The notes under the pieces: generated by a model
What the model saw: only the letters and a program-made list of their open reading frames with translations
Databases searched by the model: none
Told to the model about the DNA's origin: nothing
In this document: positions 5,813 through 11,547 of the stretch, in pieces
Numbering within the stretch: the stretch's first letter is position 1
Layout: each line of letters opens with the position of its first letter
From: Tannerella sp.
GTDB lineage: Bacteria > Bacteroidota > Bacteroidia > Bacteroidales > Tannerellaceae
Assembly: GCA_031282485.1 (NCBI GenBank)
Contig: JAITDQ010000131.1
Span: 1 to 11,547 of the forward strand
Direction of reading: 5' to 3'
DNA length: 11,547 nt
Position numbers and translations under genes: made by a program

Positions 5813-8012
5813 GAATCACGCGATCGTTCAGTTCCGCCAGTTTAGCCTTGTTCCAGCGGTCGGTTGTGCCGACCAGATAACCGGTTATCCGTTGCAGGCG
5901 GTCTATCTCGCTACTGCCGCAACGGGGACATTCCTTCAACTGCGAGTCCGCGTTCTCATAGCCGCACGCCATGCAACGGTTACGGTTGTGGTTAACCGAC
6001 GCATAGCCCATGTTATATTTGTCCATCATATCGACTACGGTCATAATCGACTGCGGATTATGAGTCGCATCGCCGTCGATTTCCACATAAAAGATATGTC
6101 CTCCGCGTGTCAGGTCATGGTAAGGCGCTTCCGTTTTCGCCTTGTGGTGAGCGCTGCAGGAATAGTAAACCGGGACATGATTCGAATTTGTATAATATTC
6201 CCGGTCGGTTATCCCTTTGATAAGACCGAAATCTTTCCGGTCGCGGCGGGTAAAACGCCCGGCAAGCCCTTCGGCCGGCGTAGCAAGTACGCTGTAATTA
6301 TGCCGGTATTTTTCGGCAAATCCGTTCACCTTGTCACGCATAAAGGTAACTATTTCCAGACCGAGCTTCTGCGCCTCTTCGTCTTCCCCATGATGTTTCC
6401 CCACGAGCGTAACCAGCGCTTCGGCAAGGCCGATGAAACCGATGCCCAACGTACCCTGGTTAATCACCTTTTCGATAGTATTTTCGCCTTTGAGCTGCTC
6501 GCATCCTTCCCACAGGACGGACATCAAGAGCGGAAACTGCTTGGGCGCCGCCGTCTTCTGAAACTCAAAACGCCGGTGTAGTTGAAGCGCCGCCAGTTCG
6601 AGTATCTGTTCCAGTTTTCCGAAAAAACATTCAATCCGTTTCTTTTGATTTTCAATATTCCTGTAGTCAAGCGCTATCCGCACAAGATTCAGCGTCGAGA
6701 AGGAAAGGTTGCCGCGTCCGATTGACGTTTTCCTCCCGAAACGATTTTCAAACACCCTCGTACGGCAGCCCATTGTCGCCACCTCGTGTTCGAAGCGGTG
6801 CGGGTCGTCGGCTTTCCATTCCTCATGATAGTTAAAGGTGGCATCCAAGTTCAGGAAATTCGGGAAGAAGCGGCGGGCGCTTACCTTGCAGGCCAGCAGA
6901 TAGAGGTCGTAATTACGGTCTTCGGGCAGATAGCTTACGCCACGTTTCTTTTTCCATATCTGTATCGGGAAAATAGCCGTTACGCCGCTCCCCACGCCTT
7001 TGTAGGTGGTGTTCAACAGTTCACGTATGATGCACCGTCCTTCCGGGGATGTGTCGGTTCCGTAATTGATGGAACTGAACACGACCTGGTTGCCTCCGCG
7101 CGAATGGATCGTATTCATATTATGGATAAAAGCCTCCATGGATTGATGAACGCGCCCTGCCGTACGGTTTACGGCATGCTGCACAATCCGCTCATCACCC
7201 TGCAATCCGTCCAGGTCCTTTTGTAAAAAATCATCTATCTCAACATCGTAAAGATGCCTGTAATCCTGTCCGTTAAGCTGTTCCACGACCTTGATTTCTT
7301 CTATAAAGCTTTTCCTTACAAAAGGAGCCAGGTAGAAATCGAACGCCGGGATCGCCTGTCCGCCATGCATCTCGTTTTGAGCCGTCTCGAGCGAGATACA
7401 TCCCAGCATGCTGGCCGTCTCAATCCGTTTCGCCGGCCTGGATTCCCCGTGTCCCGCGTTAAAACCGTTCTGCAATATTTTATCTAAGGGATGTTGTACG
7501 CAGGTGAGGCTTTTCGTCGGATAATAATCTTTATCATGGATATGGAGATAGTTAAGATGGACGGCATCTTTCACTTCCGGCAGGAGCAGATAATCGTCCA
7601 CGAACGGTTTCGTCGTTTCGCTGGCGAACTTCATCATCATACCCGCAGGCGTATCGGCATTCATATTCGCGTTCTCGCGGGTGATGTCGTTCGATTTGGT
7701 TTCGATGATTTCGAGGAACATGTCGCGTGTTTTCGCTTTACGGGCGATACTACGTTTGTCCCGATAGGCGATATATTTCTTGGCGACTTCCTTCCGGGGG
7801 CTTTTCATAAGCTCCAGTTCCACCATGTCCTGTATTTGCTCTACCGTCATCTGCTCATCGCCCTGACATGAAATGTAATCGGTAATGCGCCTTATCAAAG
7901 TCACATCTTCGCCCAGTTCTGTGTGCAGCATAGCTTTACGGATAGCTGCCATGATCTTTTCTTCGTTGAAACCGACTATACGTCCGTCTCTTTTAACAAC
8001 TGTCTGAATCAT
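5805..8012 (-). CDS. nrdD: Anaerobic (class III) ribonucleoside-triphosphate reductase
   Basis: 735 residues, full length for NrdD. The N-terminus is an ATP-cone (KRDGRIVGFNEEKI and on to about residue 90), the allosteric activity domain. The catalytic barrel follows. The C-terminus carries four zinc-binding cysteines, C680, C683, C695 and C698 (CMACG and CPRCG), and the glycyl-radical loop RITGYL with the radical glycine at 711. The enzyme reduces NTPs to dNTPs without oxygen, using formate or another reductant, and is destroyed by air. It is first in the nrdD-nrdG operon and ends in an 8-base overlap with nrdG. The start at 8012 was chosen because the ATP-cone begins there at once. A leader of about 140 bases with a structured GC-rich block precedes it. 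No truncation or missing key residue was noticed. Long open frames on the opposite strand are shadows. Confidence 0.97.
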   Translation of the reverse strand: MIQTVVKRDGRIVGFNEEKIMAAIRKAMLHTELGEDVTLIRRITDYISCQGDEQMTVEQIQDMVELELMKSPRKEVAKKYIAYRDKRSIARKAKTRDMFLEIIETKSNDITRENANMNADTPAGMMMKFASETTKPFVDDYLLLPEVKDAVHLNYLHIHDKDYYPTKSLTCVQHPLDKILQNGFNAGHGESRPAKRIETASMLGCISLETAQNEMHGGQAIPAFDFYLAPFVRKSFIEEIKVVEQLNGQDYRHLYDVEIDDFLQKDLDGLQGDERIVQHAVNRTAGRVHQSMEAFIHNMNTIHSRGGNQVVFSSINYGTDTSPEGRCIIRELLNTTYKGVGSGVTAIFPIQIWKKKRGVSYLPEDRNYDLYLLACKVSARRFFPNFLNLDATFNYHEEWKADDPHRFEHEVATMGCRTRVFENRFGRKTSIGRGNLSFSTLNLVRIALDYRNIENQKKRIECFFGKLEQILELAALQLHRRFEFQKTAAPKQFPLLMSVLWEGCEQLKGENTIEKVINQGTLGIGFIGLAEALVTLVGKHHGEDEEAQKLGLEIVTFMRDKVNGFAEKYRHNYSVLATPAEGLAGRFTRRDRKDFGLIKGITDREYYTNSNHVPVYYSCSAHHKAKTEAPYHDLTRGGHIFYVEIDGDATHNPQSIMTVVDMMDKYNMGYASVNHNRNRCMACGYENADSQLKECPRCGSSEIDRLQRITGYLVGTTDRWNKAKLAELNDRVIHD

Positions 8013-8049
8013 ATCTGTTTTTATACTATATTTTATATTATGATAGAAG

Positions 8050-8117
8050 AAAACAGTCCCATTATGAAATCTGCCACAACAGGAACATCCCCCGACTGTA
8101 ACGGGAACCTCCTTTTA
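8050..8117 (-). promoter_or_regulatory. Structured leader of nrdDG, candidate riboswitch
   Basis: On the minus strand a GC-rich block lies between AT-rich flanks in the nrdD leader. TTCCCG/CGGGGG (about 8107-8088) form a hairpin whose loop contains ACAGT. That loop, extended to ACAGTC, can pair with GACTGT at about 8058-8053, giving a pseudoknot-like kissing contact. GTTCC and GGGAC pair across the 3' half. The text ATAAAAGG followed by GATGTTCC loosely recalls the cobalamin riboswitch core. B12-independent ribonucleotide reductases are known cobalamin-riboswitch targets in bacteria that also have a B12-dependent enzyme. The match is not good enough to name the class. Confidence 0.35.
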
Positions 8118-8155
8118 TCCGATTATAAACGAAACTAATATTGTAATATTGGCAA

Positions 8156-8163
8156 CAAAGATA
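8156..8163 (-). promoter_or_regulatory. nrdDG promoter -7 box
   Basis: TATCTTTG on the minus strand matches TAnnTTTG exactly, putting the start near 8150. No TTG lies at the right distance upstream. Instead ATCTC-AAA-GAGAT, a short palindrome at about 8168-8180, occupies the spacer and may be a regulator site. Confidence 0.5.
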
Positions 8164-8372
8164 TATAATCTCTTTGAGATAATTTCTATTTCGGAAAATA
8201 TTTTTTTCGAACATATCCGAATAATTTTCCATTATTTTTTACAAATGATTGTTTTTAAGTATTTTGCCAAATTGATAAGAGTGAAAAGTTTTCCAAAATA
8301 AAATTCATATACTCCGATACGAGGTTTATTTATACATGAATGTAAACTGACAGCATCCATTTCACAGATATA
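8164..8372 (+). other. Gene-free AT-rich stretch
   Basis: Apart from the upstream edge of the nrdDG promoter, nothing is recognised here. A 60-codon minus-strand frame (8414-8232) reads through the intron remnant into this stretch, shows no known motif and is probably not a gene. If the intron call is right, 8372 downwards is the former 3' exon; it does not encode a recognisable transposase C-terminus. Confidence 0.4.
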
Positions 8373-8501
8373 ATCGAACAGTCGGAACGGGATTATTTCC
8401 CGTTCCAACCTCACACATCATCCGGCATACCGTTCGGCACACGGCGGTTCTCTAATAAGCGAGCGATACTGACTTGTAGTTGTCAATCATGCACGGCACA
8501 C
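8373..8501 (-). mobile_element. Group II intron remnant (domains V and VI, possible 5' tip)
   Basis: On the minus strand GAACCGCCGTGTGCCGAACG (8450-8431) and its continuation to GTGTGAGG (8416-8409) resemble domain V of bacterial group II introns. The pairing strand is decayed: GGTGGTG-like positions read GGATGATG, with G-to-A changes. A perfect 9-bp hairpin GGAACGGGA/TCCCGTTCC (8406-8384, 5-base loop) follows in the place of domain VI, and TTCGAT at 8378-8373 resembles the usual intron 3' end. At 8501-8495 GTGTGCC resembles a group II 5' end, which would make this an internally deleted copy of 129 bases. No intron-encoded reverse transcriptase remains. Identified from remembered consensus text, not a covariance model. 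Confidence 0.5.
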
Positions 8502-8817
8502 CAAAAAAAGATTTAGCCAATGAATCACTTGTCAAAATGCTCTCTACCTCTTTTATTATCTCACAAACACGGCTTTCCGAAAGACCATAAGTAACGCCAA
8601 TATGAAACTGTGTTCGGTACTCCCGACAGTACATCAATAAAAGCAATAATTTATCCGCATTGCTTAATTTGGCTGGAACTCCCCGGAAGGGATGTTTTCT
8701 CAATCCGGCTTTCGATTCATTCAATACTTCAAGCATTTGCTCAAGTACATCGCGTTTGACGCCTGTTAAGCGTTTAAACTTCGCTATACTTAATTTTTCT
8801 ATATCGTTGTAAAACAT
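8452..8817 (-). pseudogene. N-terminal fragment of an IS5-type transposase
   Basis: The frame from ATG 8817 begins MFYNDIEKLS and continues FKRLTGVKRDVLEQMLEVL, then KLSNADKLLLLLMYCREY and FHIGVTYGLSESRVCEII. This is the HTH_Tnp_4 DNA-binding region that opens many IS5-group transposases. Similarity fades after about residue 95, and the frame stops at 8452. The DDE catalytic domain is absent in every frame below it, so the element is dead. The tail from about 8501 to the stop appears to be the group II intron remnant read as protein. I found no convincing terminal inverted repeats or target duplication. An upstream TTG at 8832 could extend the frame by five codons but is unlikely to be the start. 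Confidence 0.7.
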
Positions 8818-8983
8818 GCTGTAAAGATACAATCTTTCCGGATAACTTCTCTATTTTCCGAAGAAGTCTATTATAAAAAGGGGCAACCGCCGCTGATTGT
8901 TATGCTCGCCTGCGGGTCGCGAGGGCGAATCGGGCTGTCACATTTTTTGCAATGTTCCGTTTATTTTCGTTATATTGATACGA

Positions 8984-9004
8984 GGACTATTGTCCGTTGT
9001 ACAA
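8984..9004 (+). promoter_or_regulatory. Candidate C-box operators of the restriction module
   Basis: Two adjacent perfect palindromes lie just ahead of the controller gene: GGACTATTGTCC (8984-8995) and TTGTACAA (8997-9004). The first has the GAC-N4-GTC layout reminiscent of C-protein boxes. The second covers the -33 element. Paired sites at such positions allow a C protein to activate and then repress its own promoter. Confidence 0.45.
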
Positions 9005-9027
9005 TTATCAACAAATATAGACCTTTG
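8997..9027 (+). promoter_or_regulatory. Promoter of the controller/endonuclease operon
   Basis: TTG (8997-8999), a 20-base spacer and GACCTTTG (9020-9027) fit the Bacteroidota promoter with one mismatch in the -7 box. Start would fall at about 9032-9036, on or next to the controller ATG at 9032, implying a leaderless mRNA. The region just upstream (8900-8935) is a GC-rich patch unlike its surroundings, with no function recognised. Confidence 0.5.
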
Positions 9028-9031
9028 CATA

Positions 9032-9256
9032 ATGAAAATAGAACAGAAATTTGGGCTAATAATAAGACAATTACGATTAGAAAAAGGATTGTCGCAGGAA
9101 AAACTTGCTCTTGATGCCGAGATTGACAGAACTTATATCGGTGACATTGAGAAAGGTAATAGAAATGTGTCTATCTCAATGATAGAAAAGTTGGCAAATT
9201 ATTTTCAAATACCAATAAGTCAATTATTTAAACAAATCGAAGAATATGGGCAGTGA
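9032..9256 (+). CDS. XRE-family HTH regulator, likely restriction-modification controller (C protein)
   Basis: 74 residues, almost all a single XRE/Cro helix-turn-helix: FGLIIRQLRLEKGLSQEKLA (7-26), then DRTYIGDIEKGNRNVSI (32-48) as the recognition region, and a closing helix around IEKLANYFQI. This size and sequence fit the dimeric C proteins of type II systems, which delay and then limit endonuclease synthesis. A longer frame starting at 8897 was rejected because its extra residues are not HTH-like and would precede the predicted promoter. The gene overlaps the endonuclease start by 11 bases, so the two are co-translated. Candidate operators sit directly over its promoter. The HTH assignment is firm; the controller role rests on context. 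Confidence 0.88.
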   Translation: MKIEQKFGLIIRQLRLEKGLSQEKLALDAEIDRTYIGDIEKGNRNVSISMIEKLANYFQIPISQLFKQIEEYGQ

Positions 9257-9845
9257 TGCAAACAGATTACGCCGAAAATGGCAAGATTACAGCGGGACAA
9301 ATGCAAGTTCTGCCGAAATAGATTTCTTCAAAATTTTTGAAGTGCTGTTTGAAGATACGGAATATACAGTGCGTTCAAAACCAAAAGAATTTAGCAAAAT
9401 CTATGTTGATGTGCCTTTGAGTGAAACTGAAAAAGCAGAAATTTACAATCCAACCGAGCCGATTATAAGGCACGGTGTTTTTCCTGATTTTGCGATAGAT
9501 AACACGGAAACGGGCAAAACCATTTACATTGAAGTAAAACGGCAAGACGGTTGGGTTGAAGGTAAAAGCCGTTCAGCCGGACGAGGCAATGCGCACGAAA
9601 GATTGTGCAAATATTTTACTCCGGGTCTGAATAAAATTTTGAGAGAAAAAAACAATATTAGCGATGATGTTCAGCCGTTTTGGGTTGTGTTTCAGGGTGA
9701 TATTACTCGCGACCCGTGTAGAGTTCGTGAAATAACTTGTTGGTTTGCAGGTTTAGACGCTCATTTTTTCTTTTGGAGAAACACAAAAGACAAACAGCCA
9801 TTAATCAATCATTTTTTGGAAAAAATTAAGCCGCTGTTAGATTGA
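9246..9845 (+). CDS. MunI-like type II restriction endonuclease (predicted target CAATTG)
   Basis: 199 residues, close to R.MunI (about 202). The PD-(D/E)XK active site is P80-D81 ... E96-V97-K98, the same 15- and 2-residue spacings as D83, E98 and K100 of MunI. The block KRQDGWVEGK (98-107) leads to RGNAHER (113-119). That is the MunI counterpart of the EcoRI GNAIER recognition loop for AATT, and R113 takes the place of MunI R115, which reads the outer G. PFWVVFQGDITRDP (144-157) also matches MunI as remembered. It should cut CAATTG, leaving AATT ends. The start overlaps the controller by 11 bases. The 3' end overlaps the converging methyltransferase by 9 bases. No disruption was seen, so it is probably active. 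AT-rich composition and the lineage of the only remembered close relative (a Mycoplasma) suggest transfer. Confidence 0.9.
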   Translation: MGSDANRLRRKWQDYSGTNASSAEIDFFKIFEVLFEDTEYTVRSKPKEFSKIYVDVPLSETEKAEIYNPTEPIIRHGVFPDFAIDNTETGKTIYIEVKRQDGWVEGKSRSAGRGNAHERLCKYFTPGLNKILREKNNISDDVQPFWVVFQGDITRDPCRVREITCWFAGLDAHFFFWRNTKDKQPLINHFLEKIKPLLD

Positions 9846-9854
9846 GGCAGCGGC
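9830..9854. terminator. Hairpin terminator spanning both R and M stop codons
   Basis: GCCGCTG (9830-9836) and CAGCGGC (9848-9854) pair perfectly around an 11-base loop that contains both stop codons. On the minus strand the stem is followed by TTAATTTTTT, a good U-tract ending the methyltransferase mRNA. On the plus strand it is followed by ATAATAATAT, a poorer tract, so plus-strand termination is less certain. Confidence 0.65.
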
Positions 9855-10601
9855 ATAATAATATCTCTCATTTTGCTTTTCCTGTGGTTTTTCCTCAAAT
9901 TCTTCTCTTACGTCAAGTCCCCATACGTCCCAATTTTCAGGTTTATGACGAGCAAAAAGTTCTATTCTGTCCTGCGTTGGAAACATTCTCTCTATTGCTC
10001 TTAACGCCTCTAACGGCTTTTCGCTGTGTTCTCCGCGCGGCACTCTGATAAGTTGTTTTTCATTGCGACTGCCTCGCGGCGTTGGAATTTTGCCTCTTTT
10101 AAAAACCAAACATAATTCACAATACGACATTGTATATTGTCCGGGATTATGATTCATTTTATCCCAAACAAACGCAACGGTGCGATATTCAAACCCCCAC
10201 GCTTGTCCCAATTCAATTCCCAAAGCCAAATGCGGATTTGTAACCCACATAAACAATAAACAATCGTCTTTTGCAATTTCAAACAAAGGAATCTTTTTTA
10301 ACTCATTGATTTTAAGTGTCGGATATTTAAAATTTGCAGCGCTTATAAAAATATCTTTTTGCCAATTAACATTTATATCTTTTCGTCCGCTTTTATCAAA
10401 CTGCATTTTTCCGCCATAATCCCAAGGTGGGTCAGCATAAATTATATCATATTTTTTTTCAGGCAAATCGGGATACAGTTCAGGCAGGTCGTTTCTTACC
10501 GTCCTCCTTTTTTGTTCCGCGTCATAAATTCTATAACCCGAAACAACCGTTCTCGGCTCGTTATAAATGATTGTATTTCCAAATAAATCAACCTGTTGCA
10601 T
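9837..10601 (-). CDS. MT-A70-family adenine-N6 DNA methyltransferase of the restriction module
   Basis: 254 residues. YDIIYADPPW (51-60) is the catalytic motif with DPPW at 57-60. EHSEKPLEAL (191-200) and RIELFARHKPENWDVWG (212-228) are the SAM-site and C-terminal signatures of MT-A70-like enzymes. The bacterial branch of this family contains DNA m6A methylases, including, as I recall, M.MunI, so pairing with a MunI-like endonuclease makes CAATTG the likely substrate. The N-terminus (MQQVDLFGN, 1-9) is a common opening in such enzymes. It converges on the endonuclease with a 9-base overlap and has its own promoter, so protection can be made independently of the controller-driven operon. An RNA-methylating role is possible for the family but unlikely here. 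Confidence 0.9.
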   Translation of the reverse strand: MQQVDLFGNTIIYNEPRTVVSGYRIYDAEQKRRTVRNDLPELYPDLPEKKYDIIYADPPWDYGGKMQFDKSGRKDINVNWQKDIFISAANFKYPTLKINELKKIPLFEIAKDDCLLFMWVTNPHLALGIELGQAWGFEYRTVAFVWDKMNHNPGQYTMSYCELCLVFKRGKIPTPRGSRNEKQLIRVPRGEHSEKPLEALRAIERMFPTQDRIELFARHKPENWDVWGLDVREEFEEKPQEKQNERYYYAAASI

Positions 10602-10640
10602 ATATTGAGTTATATTAAATCATATTATCAATTCAGAGTG

Positions 10641-10648
10641 CAAATGTA
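10641..10648 (-). promoter_or_regulatory. Methyltransferase promoter -7 box
   Basis: TACATTTG on the minus strand matches TAnnTTTG exactly and is followed by C, as is common in Bacteroidota. Transcription would start near 10634, leaving a leader of about 33 bases. No TTG is found at 19-21 bases upstream. Confidence 0.55.
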
Positions 10649-10691
10649 CGATTTTTTTCTAAAACCTGTAACGAAAAAATCAAATTATTTT

Positions 10692-10710
10692 TTGGCGTAA
10701 AACGCGCCAA
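10692..10710. promoter_or_regulatory. Palindrome upstream of the methyltransferase promoter
   Basis: TTGGCG (10692-10697) and CGCCAA (10705-10710) are perfect inverted copies with a 7-base gap. It lies about 45 bases ahead of the -7 box in otherwise AT-rich DNA. There is no T-run on the correct side, so a protein-binding site is more likely than a terminator. Confidence 0.35.
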
Positions 10711-10725
10711 GCGGCTAAAAATAGG

Positions 10726-10824
10726 GTATTGCTAATTATATATAGATTTATATTAAATGCATTGCTGTATATCAATTAGTTACAAACAGAAAAATGTTCG
10801 ATATCTATATTTTATTAGCAATGC
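10726..10824. repeat. AT-rich element with imperfect 22-base inverted ends
   Basis: The left end from 10728, ATTGCTAAT-TAT-ATATAGAT, and the reverse complement of the right end from 10822, ATTGCTAAT-AAA-ATATAGAT, agree at 19 of 22 positions. GCATTGCT occurs again inside at about 10759. No open frame and no clear target duplication were found. It could be a MITE-like remnant, a repeated hairpin, or a terminator for the ThuA gene on the minus strand, since TATTTTTAG follows the stem in that direction. Confidence 0.45.
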
Positions 10825-10884
10825 ACTTTTTTTAAGCGAATCCATTAAGAGACACTTTGCCGGTGATGTATATCTTCCGCGAGA

Positions 10885-11547
10885 TTATTTATAATCCTTG
10901 CGTAACGAGGTGGTTGTTTCCGTCGGGAAATCTGCGGGCACTTTCTGTGTTACTTTACCGGTTGCAGCCCATTCTGCGCCTCGGAGGAGCGTTACCTGAA
11001 AACCGGTGCATTGCATGGCGGTGTTGTTTTCCAGCGTCGGGCCTGCATGTCCTAACGTTGTATGGAAAATACGTGCACGGCCGTAGTTAACCGTAAATAT
11101 GGAAAATTCATTCCGTCCGGAGCCGCCCTTGTCCGGCGACGAATAAGCCCAGAACAGGACGTCTTTGACTTTGCCGGGGCCGCGCATCCGGTCATATAAT
11201 TCATCCTTAGCATGGAGCCATTTTTTCGGCAATCCTTTTGTTACGGGATGTTTCGCACTGCCGCTGTTAAGAACAAATTCATGCTGGGCGCCATGCGACC
11301 CTCCCGAACCGGGAGAATTATCATATACAATTTTGCCGTCTTTTAAATAAATGTAAGGCCCGTCGGTTTCATTACGTCCTTCCCAACCGCCATAACCCAG
11401 TATTTCATTATATTCTTTCCATTTACGAAATGCATTATCGGCTGCATGATAGATGACAACGCCGCCGCCGTTTTGCACATACGTCAGAAACGCTTTATCC
11501 GTTTCTTCCGGCCAGCGGTCGCCGTTGTAATCAAGGACGACTAACCG
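10885..11547 (-). CDS. ThuA-domain protein (5' end outside window)
   Basis: 220 residues are visible, open to the window edge, so the N-terminus is missing; the GTG at 11478 is internal. RLVVLDYNGDRWPEE and YVQNGGGVVIYHAADN match the ThuA-like fold (PF06283), a class I glutamine-amidotransferase-like fold. The C-terminal part, GRARIFHTTLGHAGPTLENN with LLRGAEWA, is the family's usual ending. ThuA proteins occur in sugar-use operons and often as secreted enzymes in Bacteroidota, but their chemistry is poorly defined, so no reaction is assigned. The ending (TTSLRKDYK) looks complete. Higher GC than the restriction module suggests it is resident chromosome and marks the right border of the insert. 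No partner gene is visible. Confidence 0.88.
   Translation of the reverse strand, partial: RLVVLDYNGDRWPEETDKAFLTYVQNGGGVVIYHAADNAFRKWKEYNEILGYGGWEGRNETDGPYIYLKDGKIVYDNSPGSGGSHGAQHEFVLNSGSAKHPVTKGLPKKWLHAKDELYDRMRGPGKVKDVLFWAYSSPDKGGSGRNEFSIFTVNYGRARIFHTTLGHAGPTLENNTAMQCTGFQVTLLRGAEWAATGKVTQKVPADFPTETTTSLRKDYK

Noticed and set aside
5742..6581. A 279-codon plus-strand open frame opposite nrdD and nrdG.
   Set aside because: It lies antisense to well-supported NrdD and NrdG coding sequence and has no family resemblance or own promoter.
8041..8130. Cobalamin riboswitch-like text on the plus strand (GACTGTAACGGG).
   Set aside because: No plus-strand gene follows for about 900 bases, so a functional riboswitch in that direction is unlikely; the minus-strand leader is kept as the candidate.
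8384..8406. A perfect 9-bp hairpin considered as a terminator.
   Set aside because: Neither strand has a T-run after the stem; its place after a domain V-like sequence fits intron domain VI better.
8232..8414. A 60-codon minus-strand frame downstream of the transposase relic.
   Set aside because: It reads through the domain VI-like hairpin, and no protein family could be recognised.
8897..9031. An N-terminal extension of the controller gene to 119 residues.
   Set aside because: The added residues lack HTH character and would start upstream of the predicted promoter.

Overview
The window looks like chromosomal DNA from an anaerobic member of the Bacteroidota, probably Bacteroidales. Several promoters have the Bacteroidota form (TTG, a spacer of about 19-20 bases, then TAnnTTTG), Shine-Dalgarno sequences are rare, one lipoprotein carries a Bacteroidota-type surface-export signal, and the class III ribonucleotide reductase needs anaerobic conditions.

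Layout. Positions 1-2461 hold two divergent PstS-like substrate-binding proteins, a truncated surface lipoprotein on the minus strand and a secreted periplasmic protein on the plus strand, on either side of a tRNA-Pro(GGG) that has its own promoter and terminator. The plus-strand gene has a long hairpin-forming palindrome over its promoter. Positions 2648-5258 hold a tight two-gene unit: a DAACS-type glutamate/dicarboxylate symporter and, 4 bases later, a membrane-anchored flavoprotein with the complete fumarate-reductase active site but no heme or FMN domain. This suggests uptake of a C4-dicarboxylate or acidic amino acid linked to reduction of an enoate outside the cytoplasm. Converging on it is the nrdD-nrdG operon (8012-5255), which makes dNTPs without oxygen and has a structured leader that may be a riboswitch.

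Positions 8373-10824 are accessory DNA. An IS5-type transposase relic is joined to what looks like the 3' end (domains V and VI) of a decayed group II intron. It is followed by a compact restriction-modification module: a C-type HTH controller, a restriction enzyme closely resembling MunI (predicted target CAATTG), and a converging MT-A70-type adenine methyltransferase. The R and M genes overlap at their stop codons inside a hairpin terminator. A roughly 99-base element with imperfect inverted ends closes the segment. The window ends in a ThuA-domain protein cut by the edge.

The most notable items are the MunI-like module with its probably leaderless controller transcript, the symporter/flavoprotein pair lacking an obvious electron carrier, the group II intron remnant, and the nrdDG leader. 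I saw no CRISPR array and no intact mobile element.
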